Shown here: in pieces, positions 18,182-26,956 of the stretch
Numbering within the stretch: the first letter of the stretch is position 1
Layout of the letters: every line of letters starts with the position of its first letter
Origin: CAWCAW01 sp963714125
GTDB taxonomy: Bacteria; Actinomycetota; Acidimicrobiia; Acidimicrobiales; UBA8190
Reading direction: 5' to 3'
Assembly: GCA_963714125.1 (NCBI GenBank)
Contig: OY970234.1
Span: 2,852,001-2,916,000, forward strand
Length of the DNA: 64,000 nucleotides
Notes under the pieces: model-generated
Told to the model about the DNA's origin: nothing
Seen by the model: only the letters and a program-made list of their open reading frames with translations
Database searches by the model: none
Made by a program: the position numbers and the translations under genes

Positions 18182-19755
18182 TCGCGACAGATCGTGCCCG
18201 TGGGGGGCAACGTGCCGGTAACCAGATAGCTCTGGTCGATGGCGCGAATGCACGAGCTGTAGAAGTACGCCACGTGGTTCACGCCCTGCCACGTCACCAG
18301 TTCGCCGTGTTGGAGTTCGGTGGCCAAGTGCTGGGCCCACTCATAGGGCGTGGCCGGGTCCCCCGTAGCGCCCACCACCAGGATGGGACTGGACCCCGCC
18401 GCCGTGGTGGGCTCGGGCTGACGGGTCGGTGGTGTCGGCCACACCGCGCACTGGAGAAGGCCCCAGGCCAAAAGGGGCCCGAATACCGGAGCACTGGCCC
18501 CTGCCGTGGCCGCCATCTGGGGGTAGGCGGACAGCTGGGTGGCGGTGGGATGGTCCAGGCAGTTGATGGCCGTGTTGGCCTCCACCAGGTTGCTCGAGCC
18601 GGCGGTGTTGTAGGCGGTGGCCATGGCCAGCACTCCCCCGCCCTGGCCGGCGGCGGCCTGGCTCAGCGCGGCGGCCAGTCGGGGCCAGTCCGATTGGGAA
18701 TACAGGCCGGCGAGGAGCGCGTCGTAGATCTCTCCCGGACCAGCCGTCTGTCCATCACCGGCCGGCAAAGGGGACTGACCGGCCTGAGCGATGAGATCGA
18801 GCACGGCGGCGGTGGGGTCGACGGTGGGCCGCCACGCGCAGTGCGCAGTGGAACACCACAAGAAAAAGCTCGCCAGGGACTGCTCGAACCCGTCGGCCTG
18901 GTCGATGACGAACTGCTCGCTGCCTAAGGCCGGGTCGATGGCGCCATCGAGCACCATGGCACGCACGTGGGTCGGGAACATCTGCGCGTAGGTCGCTCCG
19001 AGCAAGGTGCCATAGGACTGCCCCATGTAGGTCAACTGCGCATCGCCGAGAGCGGCGCGGATCCGATCGAGGTCCTCGGCCGCCTCTACCGTGCCCACGT
19101 ACGGAAGGATGCTGCCGCTGTACTGCTCGCAGGCGGCGGCATAGTCCTTGTCCGCCGCCCACAGCGCCTGTTGCTCAGCGGGAGTGGTAGGCACCGGATT
19201 CGGCGACGCCCCCGACGTCGTGGGACCACACCCGACCGGGCTGCTGCGGTCGACGCCGCGGGGGTCGAAGGTGACGATGTCAAAGTCGTCGAGCAACGCC
19301 GGCGGCATCACGCTCAACTCGTTAGCCATGTCGCTCACCCCCGAGGTGCCGGGGCCCCCGGGGTTGATGACCAGTGACCCGATGCGTGCCGCGGGGTCAT
19401 TGGCGGGCCGACGCTCCACGGCGATCTGGATGGTGGGGCCGTCGGGGTGGGCGTAATCCAGCGGCACGGTCACCGAGCCGCACTGGAGGCCATCGCCACA
19501 GGTCGACCACTGCACCGGGGTCACGGGCAGGGGCGCTTCGGTGGTCGTGGTGGTCGTCGCCACCGTGGTGGTGGAGCTACTCGGCACCCGCCGTATGGGG
19601 GGTGAGGATCGAACCACGGCGCCCCCCGTGCACCCCGTCAGGCACAACGCGGCGCCAACGACCGCTCCCGCCCAGGCGAGCCCAGGGACCACGGCCACGG
19701 CTCGCCGGGGCCCGCCACGAGCTCGGCGCGTCGTTGCACTGTGTCCGATGTGCAC
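18178..19755 (-). CDS. Exported alpha/beta-hydrolase lipoprotein (SlpD/SlpE, tripeptidyl aminopeptidase-like)
   Basis: About 525 aa from GTG 19755; the frame continues upstream into the Fpg/Nei gene region without protein-like content. Signal and lipobox LTGC precede a Thr-rich linker (STTTVATTTTTT). The hydrolase domain has the oxyanion region NPGGPGTSG, the nucleophile elbow GQSYG, GATGDPATPY carrying the acid Asp, and GVNHVAY with the catalytic His. A C-terminal TAP-like domain is present. Family members release N-terminal di- or tripeptides outside the cell. It converges with the encapsulin gene. Confidence 0.9.
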   Translation of the reverse strand: MHIGHSATTRRARGGPRRAVAVVPGLAWAGAVVGAALCLTGCTGGAVVRSSPPIRRVPSSSTTTVATTTTTTEAPLPVTPVQWSTCGDGLQCGSVTVPLDYAHPDGPTIQIAVERRPANDPAARIGSLVINPGGPGTSGVSDMANELSVMPPALLDDFDIVTFDPRGVDRSSPVGCGPTTSGASPNPVPTTPAEQQALWAADKDYAAACEQYSGSILPYVGTVEAAEDLDRIRAALGDAQLTYMGQSYGTLLGATYAQMFPTHVRAMVLDGAIDPALGSEQFVIDQADGFEQSLASFFLWCSTAHCAWRPTVDPTAAVLDLIAQAGQSPLPAGDGQTAGPGEIYDALLAGLYSQSDWPRLAAALSQAAAGQGGGVLAMATAYNTAGSSNLVEANTAINCLDHPTATQLSAYPQMAATAGASAPVFGPLLAWGLLQCAVWPTPPTRQPEPTTAAGSSPILVVGATGDPATPYEWAQHLATELQHGELVTWQGVNHVAYFYSSCIRAIDQSYLVTGTLPPTGTICRD

Positions 19756-19823
19756 CCGATCACTGTGGCATGACCACTTGCCGTGCCCGGCGCGCCCCCG
19801 CAGAGCTGTGCCACATTTGAGAT

Positions 19824-20684
19824 GTGCCGGAGCTCCCCGAGGTCGAAGCACTGAGCGCCTTTTTGCAGGAGCACACCACGGGCCGAGTGGTGACGCGTTG
19901 CGAGCTGGCCTCTTTCGCCGCCCTCAAGACGTTCGACCCCCCCTTGGAATCGCTGGTCGGAAAGTCGGTGATGGACGTCACCCGACGCGGCAAGTTCATC
20001 TGCATGGACATATGCGGCACGTGGCTAGTCGTGCATCTGGCGCGCGGCGGGTGGGTGAAATGGTGGGACATGGTTCCCTCCACCCGAGGGCGCCCCACCC
20101 GCAGTCCCCTGGCCGTGCGGGTGGGCTTCGACGACGGCTCGGGCTTCGACGTGACCGAGATGGGCACGGAAAAGCGATTGGCGTTGTGGGTCGTGGCGGA
20201 CCCGACCGATGTCGAGCCGTTGGCGAACCTCGGGCCTGACCCCCTGGGTTCCGGGTTCAGCGTCGCCGTTCTCGCCGCGGTGCTGGCTAACGAGACGGGC
20301 ACCATCAAGAACACGTTGGTCAAACAGTCGGTGCTTGCCGGGGTGGGCAACGCCTACTCTGACGAGGCCTTGCACGTGGCCCGGCTGTCGCCGTTCAAGT
20401 CGGCCGCCAAGCTGAACGCCGCTGAGGTCGAACGCCTGCATGACGCCCTGGTCGGCATCTTGACCGAGGCGGTGGACCGCTCCGAGGGATTGGCGGCCGC
20501 CGATCTGAAGGGCGACAAGAAGCGGTCGATGCGGGTCCACGGACGTACCGGTCAGCCGTGCCCCGAGTGCGGCGACGTCGTGCGCGAAGTCTCTTTTGCC
20601 ACCAAGTCCCTGCAGTACTGCGCCACCTGCCAGACCGACGGCAAGCCTTTGGCCGACCGTCGTCTCTCCCGTCTCATCAAATAG
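19824..20684 (+). CDS. Fpg/Nei-family DNA glycosylase/AP lyase
   Basis: 286 aa starting GTG, giving MPELPEVEALS: Pro2 is the Schiff-base nucleophile and Glu3 the general acid. TRRGKF supplies the conserved beta-hairpin Lys, KQSVLAGVGNAYSDEAL is the helix-two-turn-helix, and the C-terminal zinc finger is CPECG-x(16)-CATC followed by residues that replace the usual QR..R tip. It removes oxidised bases from DNA. This GTG overlaps the possible longer N-terminus of the divergent hydrolase. The subgroup (Fpg versus Nei-like actinobacterial paralogue) cannot be fixed by eye; residues after Glu5 and the lack of the canonical MetArgPhe triad hint at a divergent paralogue. Confidence 0.9.
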   Translation: MPELPEVEALSAFLQEHTTGRVVTRCELASFAALKTFDPPLESLVGKSVMDVTRRGKFICMDICGTWLVVHLARGGWVKWWDMVPSTRGRPTRSPLAVRVGFDDGSGFDVTEMGTEKRLALWVVADPTDVEPLANLGPDPLGSGFSVAVLAAVLANETGTIKNTLVKQSVLAGVGNAYSDEALHVARLSPFKSAAKLNAAEVERLHDALVGILTEAVDRSEGLAAADLKGDKKRSMRVHGRTGQPCPECGDVVREVSFATKSLQYCATCQTDGKPLADRRLSRLIK

Positions 20685-20736
20685 GTACGGTGATGCAGGC
20701 CATGTCGATGTGCCATCACCGCCAAGGAGGCAAACC

Positions 20737-20979
20737 GTGAATGACGAGGAGATCGTCAACCAGATCTCGAAGCTCGCCGACGAGGAGCACCGCCTCGAAG
20801 GAGCCCACGTCGGAGAGGGTTTGACTCCACAACAAGAGGAGCAGCTCCGAACCATCGAGGTCGCCCTCGACCAGTGCTGGGACCTCCTGCGCCAACGCCG
20901 CGCCCGGCGCAGTGCCGGCCAGGATCCCGACGAGGCAACGGTGCGATCGGCGCCCGTGGTGGAGGACTACCGCCAGTAG
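20737..20979 (+). CDS. DUF2630 family protein
   Basis: 80 aa from GTG 20737, six bases after AAGGAGG. The sequence IVNQISKLADEEHRLE, GLTPQQEEQLRTIE and CWDLLRQRRARRSAG matches the short helical DUF2630 family widespread in actinobacteria. Function unknown. It stands alone between Fpg/Nei and the acyl-CoA operon. Confidence 0.9.
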   Translation: MNDEEIVNQISKLADEEHRLEGAHVGEGLTPQQEEQLRTIEVALDQCWDLLRQRRARRSAGQDPDEATVRSAPVVEDYRQ

Positions 20980-21034
20980 AGTGCCGCCGAAGCAACGGTG
21001 CCCTGCGTGAGGGCACCGCGACCGGGCAACGGGG

Positions 21035-22687
21035 GTGGGCGTGGGGGGACAGCAGTTCAACTTGGGCCTCGTCCATGAGGCGGTGACGGCGGTCATTCCC
21101 GACCGTGAGGCCGTGGTTTGGGGCGAGCGGCGTATCACCTACGGACAGCTCGCTGATCGTTCTCGGCGGTTGGCGTCGTACCTCCACGGCCGCGGTCTGG
21201 GACTGCGCGCCGAGCGCAGCACCTTGGCGCCGCATGAATCGGGACAGGACCACGTCGGTCTGTACCTCTACAACGGCAACGAATACGTCGAGGGCATGCT
21301 CGGTGCGTACAAGGCCCGGGCCGTCCCTTTCAACGTCAACTACCGCTATGTCGAAGAGGAGCTGACCTACCTCCTGCGTGACGCCGGGGCCAAAGGCATC
21401 ATCTACCACGCATCGTTCGCCCCTATCCTGCAACGCGTCCTGCCCGAGATTCCCGAACTCACGGTGCTGTTGCAGGTGGCCGACGAGTCGGGCCACGACC
21501 TGCTTCCCGGGGCCGTCGACTACGAGGAAGCACTGGCAACGGCTTCTCCCGAGCTTCCCCCCGTCGAACTGTCCCCCGACGATCTCTACGTCTTGTACAC
21601 CGGCGGCACCACCGGCATGCCCAAGGGTGTGATGTGGCGCCAGCACGACATCTTCATGGCGGCCATGGGCGGACGCGTCTACGGAACGTGGGAGTTGCAC
21701 ACCTCCTACGACGAGATCGCCTCCAAGGTCGATCCGGGCGGCATCATCCGTGTCATGTCGATCCCTCCGCTCATGCACGGGGCCGCCCAGTGGGCGACCT
21801 TCTACTACATGACCATGGGTGGAACATTGGTGTTCCCCACCAATACGCGTTCCCTCGATCCCGTGGACGTGTGGCGCACCGTCGAGCGCGAACGGGTCAT
21901 CGGCATCTCGGTGGTGGGTGACGCCATGGCCCGTCCTGTCATCGAAGAGCTGGAGAGAGGCGACTACAACCCCGTCTCGATGATGGCCTTCGGAAGCGGC
22001 GGTGCCACCCTCAGTATTGGGCTCAAGGAGAGGCTGCTGGTGCGCCTGCCCAACCTCATCATCTCGGATGTGGCGGGAGCCTCCGAAACCGGCGTACAGG
22101 TAGGTCAGATCTCGGTGGCGGGGTCAGTGGGCACCACCCACTTCACCCCCGGGCCCGGCGCCGTCGTGGTCAGCGCGGACATGAGCCGGCACCTCGTGCC
22201 CGGCGAGAGTGAGATCGGTTGGCTGGCCCAAAAAGGCTCGGTCCCCCTGGGCTACCTCGGCGATCCGGAGAAATCCGCCCGCACGTTTCCGTTCATTGAT
22301 GGAGAACCCCACTCGATACCGGGTGACCGCGCCCGCCTCCTCGAAGACGGCCAGATCGAGCTGCTCGGGCGGGATTCGGTGACCATCAACTCCGGCGGAG
22401 AGAAGATCTTCGCCGAGGAGGTAGAGCAAGCCATCTTTCATCACCCCGCCGTGGCTGACGTGGTGGTGACGGGCCGGCCCAGCGAGCGCTGGGGCAGCGA
22501 GGTGGTGGCCATTGTGCGGGTGGCCGACGGGCAGATCGTGACCGCTTCGGAGATTCTCACCGAAGCAGGACGCCACCTGGCTCGCTACAAGCTCCCCAAG
22601 GCGATCGTCTTTCTTCCCCACATCGTGCGCTCTCCGGCCGGCAAGGCTGATTATCGCTGGGCTCAGGAGCAAGCGCTCCAAGCCTGA
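21035..22687 (+). CDS. AMP-forming acyl-CoA synthetase (FadD17/FadD19-like)
   Basis: 550 aa. AMP/ATP signature LYTGGTTGMPKG at residues 187-198; HESGQDHVGLYLYNGNEYVEGMLG and PFNVNYRYV are typical of the mycobacterial FadD17/FadD19 branch that activates steroid side chains or branched acyl substrates. The C-terminal domain has GRDSVTINSGGEKIFAEEVE and the catalytic Lys near the end (SPAGKADYRW). Start codon GTG at 21035 or 21041. It is the first gene of a five-gene run with an enoyl-CoA hydratase, a second ligase, a thioesterase and a reductase. Substrate inferred, not proven. Confidence 0.9.
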   Translation: MGVGGQQFNLGLVHEAVTAVIPDREAVVWGERRITYGQLADRSRRLASYLHGRGLGLRAERSTLAPHESGQDHVGLYLYNGNEYVEGMLGAYKARAVPFNVNYRYVEEELTYLLRDAGAKGIIYHASFAPILQRVLPEIPELTVLLQVADESGHDLLPGAVDYEEALATASPELPPVELSPDDLYVLYTGGTTGMPKGVMWRQHDIFMAAMGGRVYGTWELHTSYDEIASKVDPGGIIRVMSIPPLMHGAAQWATFYYMTMGGTLVFPTNTRSLDPVDVWRTVERERVIGISVVGDAMARPVIEELERGDYNPVSMMAFGSGGATLSIGLKERLLVRLPNLIISDVAGASETGVQVGQISVAGSVGTTHFTPGPGAVVVSADMSRHLVPGESEIGWLAQKGSVPLGYLGDPEKSARTFPFIDGEPHSIPGDRARLLEDGQIELLGRDSVTINSGGEKIFAEEVEQAIFHHPAVADVVVTGRPSERWGSEVVAIVRVADGQIVTASEILTEAGRHLARYKLPKAIVFLPHIVRSPAGKADYRWAQEQALQA

Positions 22688-22731
22688 CCCGCTCCTGCGA
22701 GCGACCTACCCGCCTGGAGGTTCCCGTCGTC

Positions 22732-23535
22732 ATGTCATTCGTCGTTGTCGACCAGCCCCGTCCGCACGTGGCTTTGGTCACCTTGAACCGGCCCGAGCGC
22801 ATGAACGCCATGGCGTTCGACGTCATGATTCCGTTCCGCCAGGCACTCGAAGCCGTCAGTCTCGATAACGACATTCGTGTCGTCATCGTCACCGGCGCCG
22901 GAACCGGTTTCTGCTCCGGGGCTGATCTCGAGGATGCCGGCACCATTCCCAACATCGACGGCCTGACCGTACCCACCATTGCGCTGCGAGCCATGGAACT
23001 TCTCGACGACGTCATCTTGGCCATGCGCAAGATGCACCAGCCCGTGATCGCCGCCATCAACGGGCCGGCCATCGGGGGCGGCTTCTGCCTGAGCCTGGCC
23101 GCCGACATCCGCGTGGCGTCGCAGACCGCGTACTTCCGGGCCGCCGGCGTCAACAACGGCCTCACCTCTAGTGAGCTCGGCCTCAGCTACCTGCTGCCCC
23201 GGGCGGTGGGTTCGTCTCGGGCCTTTGAACTGATGCTGACGGGACGGGATCTCGACGCGGCCGAGGCCGCCGCCATCGGCCTGGTATCGAACGTGGTGGC
23301 CGGCGAGGACCTGCTCGAGACGTGTTACGCCATGGCCGATCGCATCATCGGCTTCAGCCGGCCCGGAATCGAACTCACCAAGCGCTTGCTGTGGTCGAGC
23401 CTCGACGCCGCCAGCCTTCACTCGCACATGAGCCACGAGGGCGTGGCCCAGCTCTATGTGCGACTGACGACGCAGAACTTCGAGGAGGCCATTCGGGCCC
23501 GGCGCGAGAAGCGCCCACCGAACTTCAAGGACTAA
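22732..23535 (+). CDS. Enoyl-CoA hydratase/isomerase (crotonase) family
   Basis: 267 aa with the crotonase pattern: LNRPERMNAMAFD, oxyanion-hole FCSGADLED (near residue 62) and INGPAIGGGFCLSLAADIRV. The NNGLTSSELGLSYLLPRAVG segment retains the second catalytic-glutamate position, while the first (usually E at the GAGG-x-E step) is not obvious. It fits EchA proteins of lipid/steroid beta-oxidation operons. It lies 44 bases after the first ligase and 10 bases before the second. Confidence 0.9.
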   Translation: MSFVVVDQPRPHVALVTLNRPERMNAMAFDVMIPFRQALEAVSLDNDIRVVIVTGAGTGFCSGADLEDAGTIPNIDGLTVPTIALRAMELLDDVILAMRKMHQPVIAAINGPAIGGGFCLSLAADIRVASQTAYFRAAGVNNGLTSSELGLSYLLPRAVGSSRAFELMLTGRDLDAAEAAAIGLVSNVVAGEDLLETCYAMADRIIGFSRPGIELTKRLLWSSLDAASLHSHMSHEGVAQLYVRLTTQNFEEAIRARREKRPPNFKD

Positions 23536-23545
23536 GAAGGGCGTC

Positions 23546-25102
23546 ATGCGGGTCCCGCTCACCATCGGGGAGTTTCTGGACCGAGCGGCTCTCGTCCACC
23601 CCCGGCGAACCGCCATCGTCGACGAGCCCGGCGCGGCGGCCACCATGGGCACCGTCACCTATGCCGACATGGCCGCTCGGGCTCGGGGCATGGACAGCGC
23701 ATTCGAGGCCATGGGCGTCGGCCGCGGGGAACGGGTGGCCATCGTGAGCCCGAACTCGGCCCGATTCCTCGTTTCGTACTTCGGGGTGAGCGGGTTCGGC
23801 CGCGTGCTCGTGCCGGTGAACTTTCGGCTGAACGCCGACGAGGTGCGCTACATCGTGGAGCATTCGGGCGCCAGCGTGCTTCTGGTGGACCCCGAGCTCG
23901 ATGACGCGTTGTCCAGCGTGCGGGCCAAGATGAGGATCGTCCTCGACGGCACGGGCGATGACGCCGCGCTGTTCGCTCCGGCGACGGGCGCAGCGACCAA
24001 TCCCCCGGCCGACTGGGAAGACGATGAGGACGCCATCTGCTCCATCAACTACACATCGGGGACCACGGCGCGGCCCAAAGGGGTGGCCCTCACGCACCGC
24101 AATTGCTGGCTCAACGCCGTCACCTTCGGCTGGCACACCACCGTCAACGAAGCCGACACCTTGCTGCACACGTTGCCCATGTTCCATTGCAACGGCTGGG
24201 GCATGCCGTATGCGGTGACCGCCATGGGCGCTAAACACATCGTGTTGCGCAAGGTCGACGGTGACGACATCCTCGACCGCATCGCTGAGCACGACGTGAC
24301 GCTGCTGTGCGGCGCCCCTGCCGTGGTGTCGGCCATCTTGAGCGCCGCCCAAGCTCGCCACGGCGCCGGCCGGGAGGTGCCGGGCCGAGGTCGCGTGCGC
24401 ATGGTGGTGGCCGGGGCACCGCCACCGACGACCACCATCGAACGAGTCGAACGCGAGCTGGGGTGGGAGTTCATCCAGATCTACGGGCTCACTGAGACCT
24501 CTCCCCTGCTCACCATCAATCGCGCCCCGCAGGAGTGGAGGGCGCTCGACGAGACCGAGCGCGCCGCGCTCCTCGGTCGCGCCGGGGTGCCGGCGGTGGG
24601 CGTGCGGGTCCGAGTCGACGAGGACGGCGAGGTCCTGGCCCGTTCCAATCACGTCTTCGCCGGCTATTGGCAGCAACCTGACGAAACCGCGGCCGCGCTC
24701 GAGGGAGGGTGGTTCCACACCGGTGATGGTGGGCACCTCGACGGGGCCTTCACCGTGATCTCGGACCGCAAAAAGGACGTGATCATCACCGGCGGCGAGA
24801 ACGTCTCGTCGATCGAGGTGGAGGACTGCCTCTACAAGCACCCCGCCGTGGCTGAGGTGGCGGTGATCGGGGTGCCTGACGACAAGTGGGGCGAAACCGT
24901 CAAGGCGCTGGTGGTCATCACGGTGGGCTCGTCGGTGACCGAGGCCGAGCTGATCGAGCACTGCAAGAAGCACCTGGCACACTTCAAAGCCCCCACGTCC
25001 GTCGAGATGCGCGACGCCCTTCTTCGCACCGCCACCGGGAAACTCCAGAAGTACAAGCTGCGCCAGCCGTACTGGGAAGGCCGGGACCGGACCGTCAACT
25101 GA
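23546..25102 (+). CDS. AMP-forming acyl-CoA synthetase (medium/long-chain type)
   Basis: 518 aa. Signature INYTSGTTARPKGV at residues 167-180, HTLPMFHCNGWGMPY, IYGLTETSP, and C-terminal FHTGDGGHLDG, ISDRKKDVIITGGENVSSIEVE and RTATGKLQKYKLR with the catalytic Lys. It matches FadD-like ligases of the AMP-binding family (close to medium-chain/aliphatic types). The ATG follows the hydratase stop by 10 bases, so they are co-transcribed. It differs clearly from the first ligase, suggesting two acyl substrates in one pathway. Confidence 0.9.
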   Translation: MRVPLTIGEFLDRAALVHPRRTAIVDEPGAAATMGTVTYADMAARARGMDSAFEAMGVGRGERVAIVSPNSARFLVSYFGVSGFGRVLVPVNFRLNADEVRYIVEHSGASVLLVDPELDDALSSVRAKMRIVLDGTGDDAALFAPATGAATNPPADWEDDEDAICSINYTSGTTARPKGVALTHRNCWLNAVTFGWHTTVNEADTLLHTLPMFHCNGWGMPYAVTAMGAKHIVLRKVDGDDILDRIAEHDVTLLCGAPAVVSAILSAAQARHGAGREVPGRGRVRMVVAGAPPPTTTIERVERELGWEFIQIYGLTETSPLLTINRAPQEWRALDETERAALLGRAGVPAVGVRVRVDEDGEVLARSNHVFAGYWQQPDETAAALEGGWFHTGDGGHLDGAFTVISDRKKDVIITGGENVSSIEVEDCLYKHPAVAEVAVIGVPDDKWGETVKALVVITVGSSVTEAELIEHCKKHLAHFKAPTSVEMRDALLRTATGKLQKYKLRQPYWEGRDRTVN

Positions 25103-25151
25103 GCGGTCAGCTGCCGGCACCCGATTCGGGCCCCATTAGGGTGAGGCGGTC

Positions 25152-26006
25152 ATGGACGCCCTCAACTTTCTCGGCCTCGAGGCCACTGACGATCCGTTGC
25201 GGTGGCGGCTGGCGGTCACACCGGCGGTGTCTACCCCCGGGCGCTTCCTCTACGGCGGCTGCGGCCTGGCGGCGGGCATCGTCGCCTTGGAAATCGCCTC
25301 CCAGCGCCCCACGGTATGGGCCAGTGCCCAGTACCTCACCTACGCCCCCACCGGCACCACCTTGGACTGGGAGGTGATACTCGCCGCCACCGGCCGCTAC
25401 ACCACCCAGGGCCGAGCCATTGGGAGGCTGGGCGACCAAGAGGTCCTCACCGTCAATGCCGCCCTCGGACAACACGACCTCGATTTGGAGGGCACCTGGG
25501 TGACGCCGCCCGCCACACCACCGCCGGGCGATTGCCGCCTTCAAGAAATCCCGAGTTGGTTCGCCGACTCGGTTCTTCAGCGTGTTGAGCACCGGGTGGC
25601 CCACGGGAGGCTCTTCAGCGAGCTCGATGGCAGTACCGGCGAACCGAACTCGGCATTTTGGGCCCGGGTGCCCGGCCACCTCGAGCCGTCGGCGGCCACG
25701 CTGGCGGTGATCGGCGATTACGTGTCGGGTGGGGTGTCTCAGCCGCTGGGTGTGCACACCATGGGCCGCAGCCTGGACAACTCCATCAGGATGGCTCGCC
25801 TCGTCCCCACCGAATGGGTGTTGTGCGACATTCGCATGCACGCCCTGGCCAACGGCTTCGCCCAGGGACTCGCCCACCTCTGGGCCGAAGACGGCACGTT
25901 GCTGGCCACCGCCAGCCAATCGATCAGCGTCCGTCGGTGGCCCGACAACGTGGACATCTCCACCGTCATACCCGCCGCCGTGATCAACAAAGAGGAGACG
26001 CCCTGA
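25152..26006 (+). CDS. Acyl-CoA thioesterase (double hotdog, TesB-like)
   Basis: 284 aa from ATG 25152. Two hotdog halves are visible: FLYGGCGLAAGIVALE with YLTYAPTGTTLDWEV in the first, and AVIGDYVSGGVSQPLG, SLDNSIRMARLVPTEWVLCDI and LATASQSISVRRW in the second, where the catalytic Asp/Ser-Thr/Gln of TesB-like enzymes reside. It would hydrolyse acyl-CoA to free acid and CoA. It overlaps the aldo/keto reductase start by one base (TGATG). Confidence 0.85.
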   Translation: MDALNFLGLEATDDPLRWRLAVTPAVSTPGRFLYGGCGLAAGIVALEIASQRPTVWASAQYLTYAPTGTTLDWEVILAATGRYTTQGRAIGRLGDQEVLTVNAALGQHDLDLEGTWVTPPATPPPGDCRLQEIPSWFADSVLQRVEHRVAHGRLFSELDGSTGEPNSAFWARVPGHLEPSAATLAVIGDYVSGGVSQPLGVHTMGRSLDNSIRMARLVPTEWVLCDIRMHALANGFAQGLAHLWAEDGTLLATASQSISVRRWPDNVDISTVIPAAVINKEETP

Positions 26007-26935
26007 TGCGTACCAGGAAGATCGGAAAGCTGGAGGTATCTGTCGTCGGGCTGGGTTGCAACAATTTCGGGGGCCGCATCGACGATGACCAGGCCGCGTC
26101 CGTCGTCAACGCGTGCATCGACGCCGGCATTACCTTCTTCGACACCGCTGACGTCTACGGAGGAACCCGCAGCGAGGAGGTCCTTGGCGCCGCGCTGGGA
26201 AGCCGTCGCAGCGAGGTGGTGGTGGCCAGCAAATTCGGCATGCAGATCGACGAGCAACGCCGTGGGGCCAAGCCCGACTACGTGCGGCGCGCCATGGAGG
26301 ACACCTTGCGCCGGCTCGGGACGGACTACGTCGACCTCTACCAGCTGCATTTTCCCGACGCCGACACACCCATCGCCGATACCTTGGGTGCTCTGGACGA
26401 ATTGGTCCAGGCCGGCAAGGTGCGCGAGATCGGCTGCTCGAACTTCTCCTCGGCCCAGTTGCGCCAAGCCGAGGAGGCGGTGACACCAGGAGCGGCCCGT
26501 TTCGTCAGCGTGCAAAACCAGTACAGCCTGCTCCAGCGCCAACCCGAAACCGATGTGCTGGAGGAATGCGCCCGCGACGACGTGGCCTTCATCCCGTATT
26601 TTCCATTGGCGTCGGGCGTGCTTACCGGCAAGTACCGCCGTGGGGAACCGGTCCCGGCCGGCACGCGCCTGGCCAGCATGGCCGATCGTGCTGCGTCGGT
26701 ACTGACCGACGAAACCTTCACCATCGTCGAAGCGCTCACCGCATTCGCCAACCAGCGGGACCACAGCCTCGTCGAGCTGGCCGTGGCGTGGTTGCTGGCG
26801 CGTCCGGCGGTGGCATCAGTGATCGCCGGGGCCACCCGGCCCGAACAGGTGAGCCAGAACTCGGCGGGCGCCGACTGGGTGTTGTCCGATGCCGACATGG
26901 CTGAAATCGACACCATCGCCCCAGCGCTCGCCTGA
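26006..26935 (+). CDS. Aldo/keto reductase
   Basis: 309 aa. The catalytic tetrad is complete: Asp46 (FFDTADVYGG), Tyr51, Lys76 (VVASKFG) and His115 (DLYQLHFPD). NADPH-binding elements GCSNFSS and VIAGATRPEQV are present. It is a standard single-barrel AKR of the actinobacterial general type. It is translationally coupled to the thioesterase gene as the last gene of the acyl-CoA operon; the carbonyl substrate is unknown. Confidence 0.92.
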   Translation: MRTRKIGKLEVSVVGLGCNNFGGRIDDDQAASVVNACIDAGITFFDTADVYGGTRSEEVLGAALGSRRSEVVVASKFGMQIDEQRRGAKPDYVRRAMEDTLRRLGTDYVDLYQLHFPDADTPIADTLGALDELVQAGKVREIGCSNFSSAQLRQAEEAVTPGAARFVSVQNQYSLLQRQPETDVLEECARDDVAFIPYFPLASGVLTGKYRRGEPVPAGTRLASMADRAASVLTDETFTIVEALTAFANQRDHSLVELAVAWLLARPAVASVIAGATRPEQVSQNSAGADWVLSDADMAEIDTIAPALA

Positions 26936-26956
26936 CAAGCCGAGGCGCGCCAGTAT

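Noticed and set aside
23525..25120. A 531-codon minus-strand frame opposite the second acyl-CoA synthetase
   Set aside because: The plus-strand frame has all AMP-ligase motifs; the minus frame is a composition artefact.
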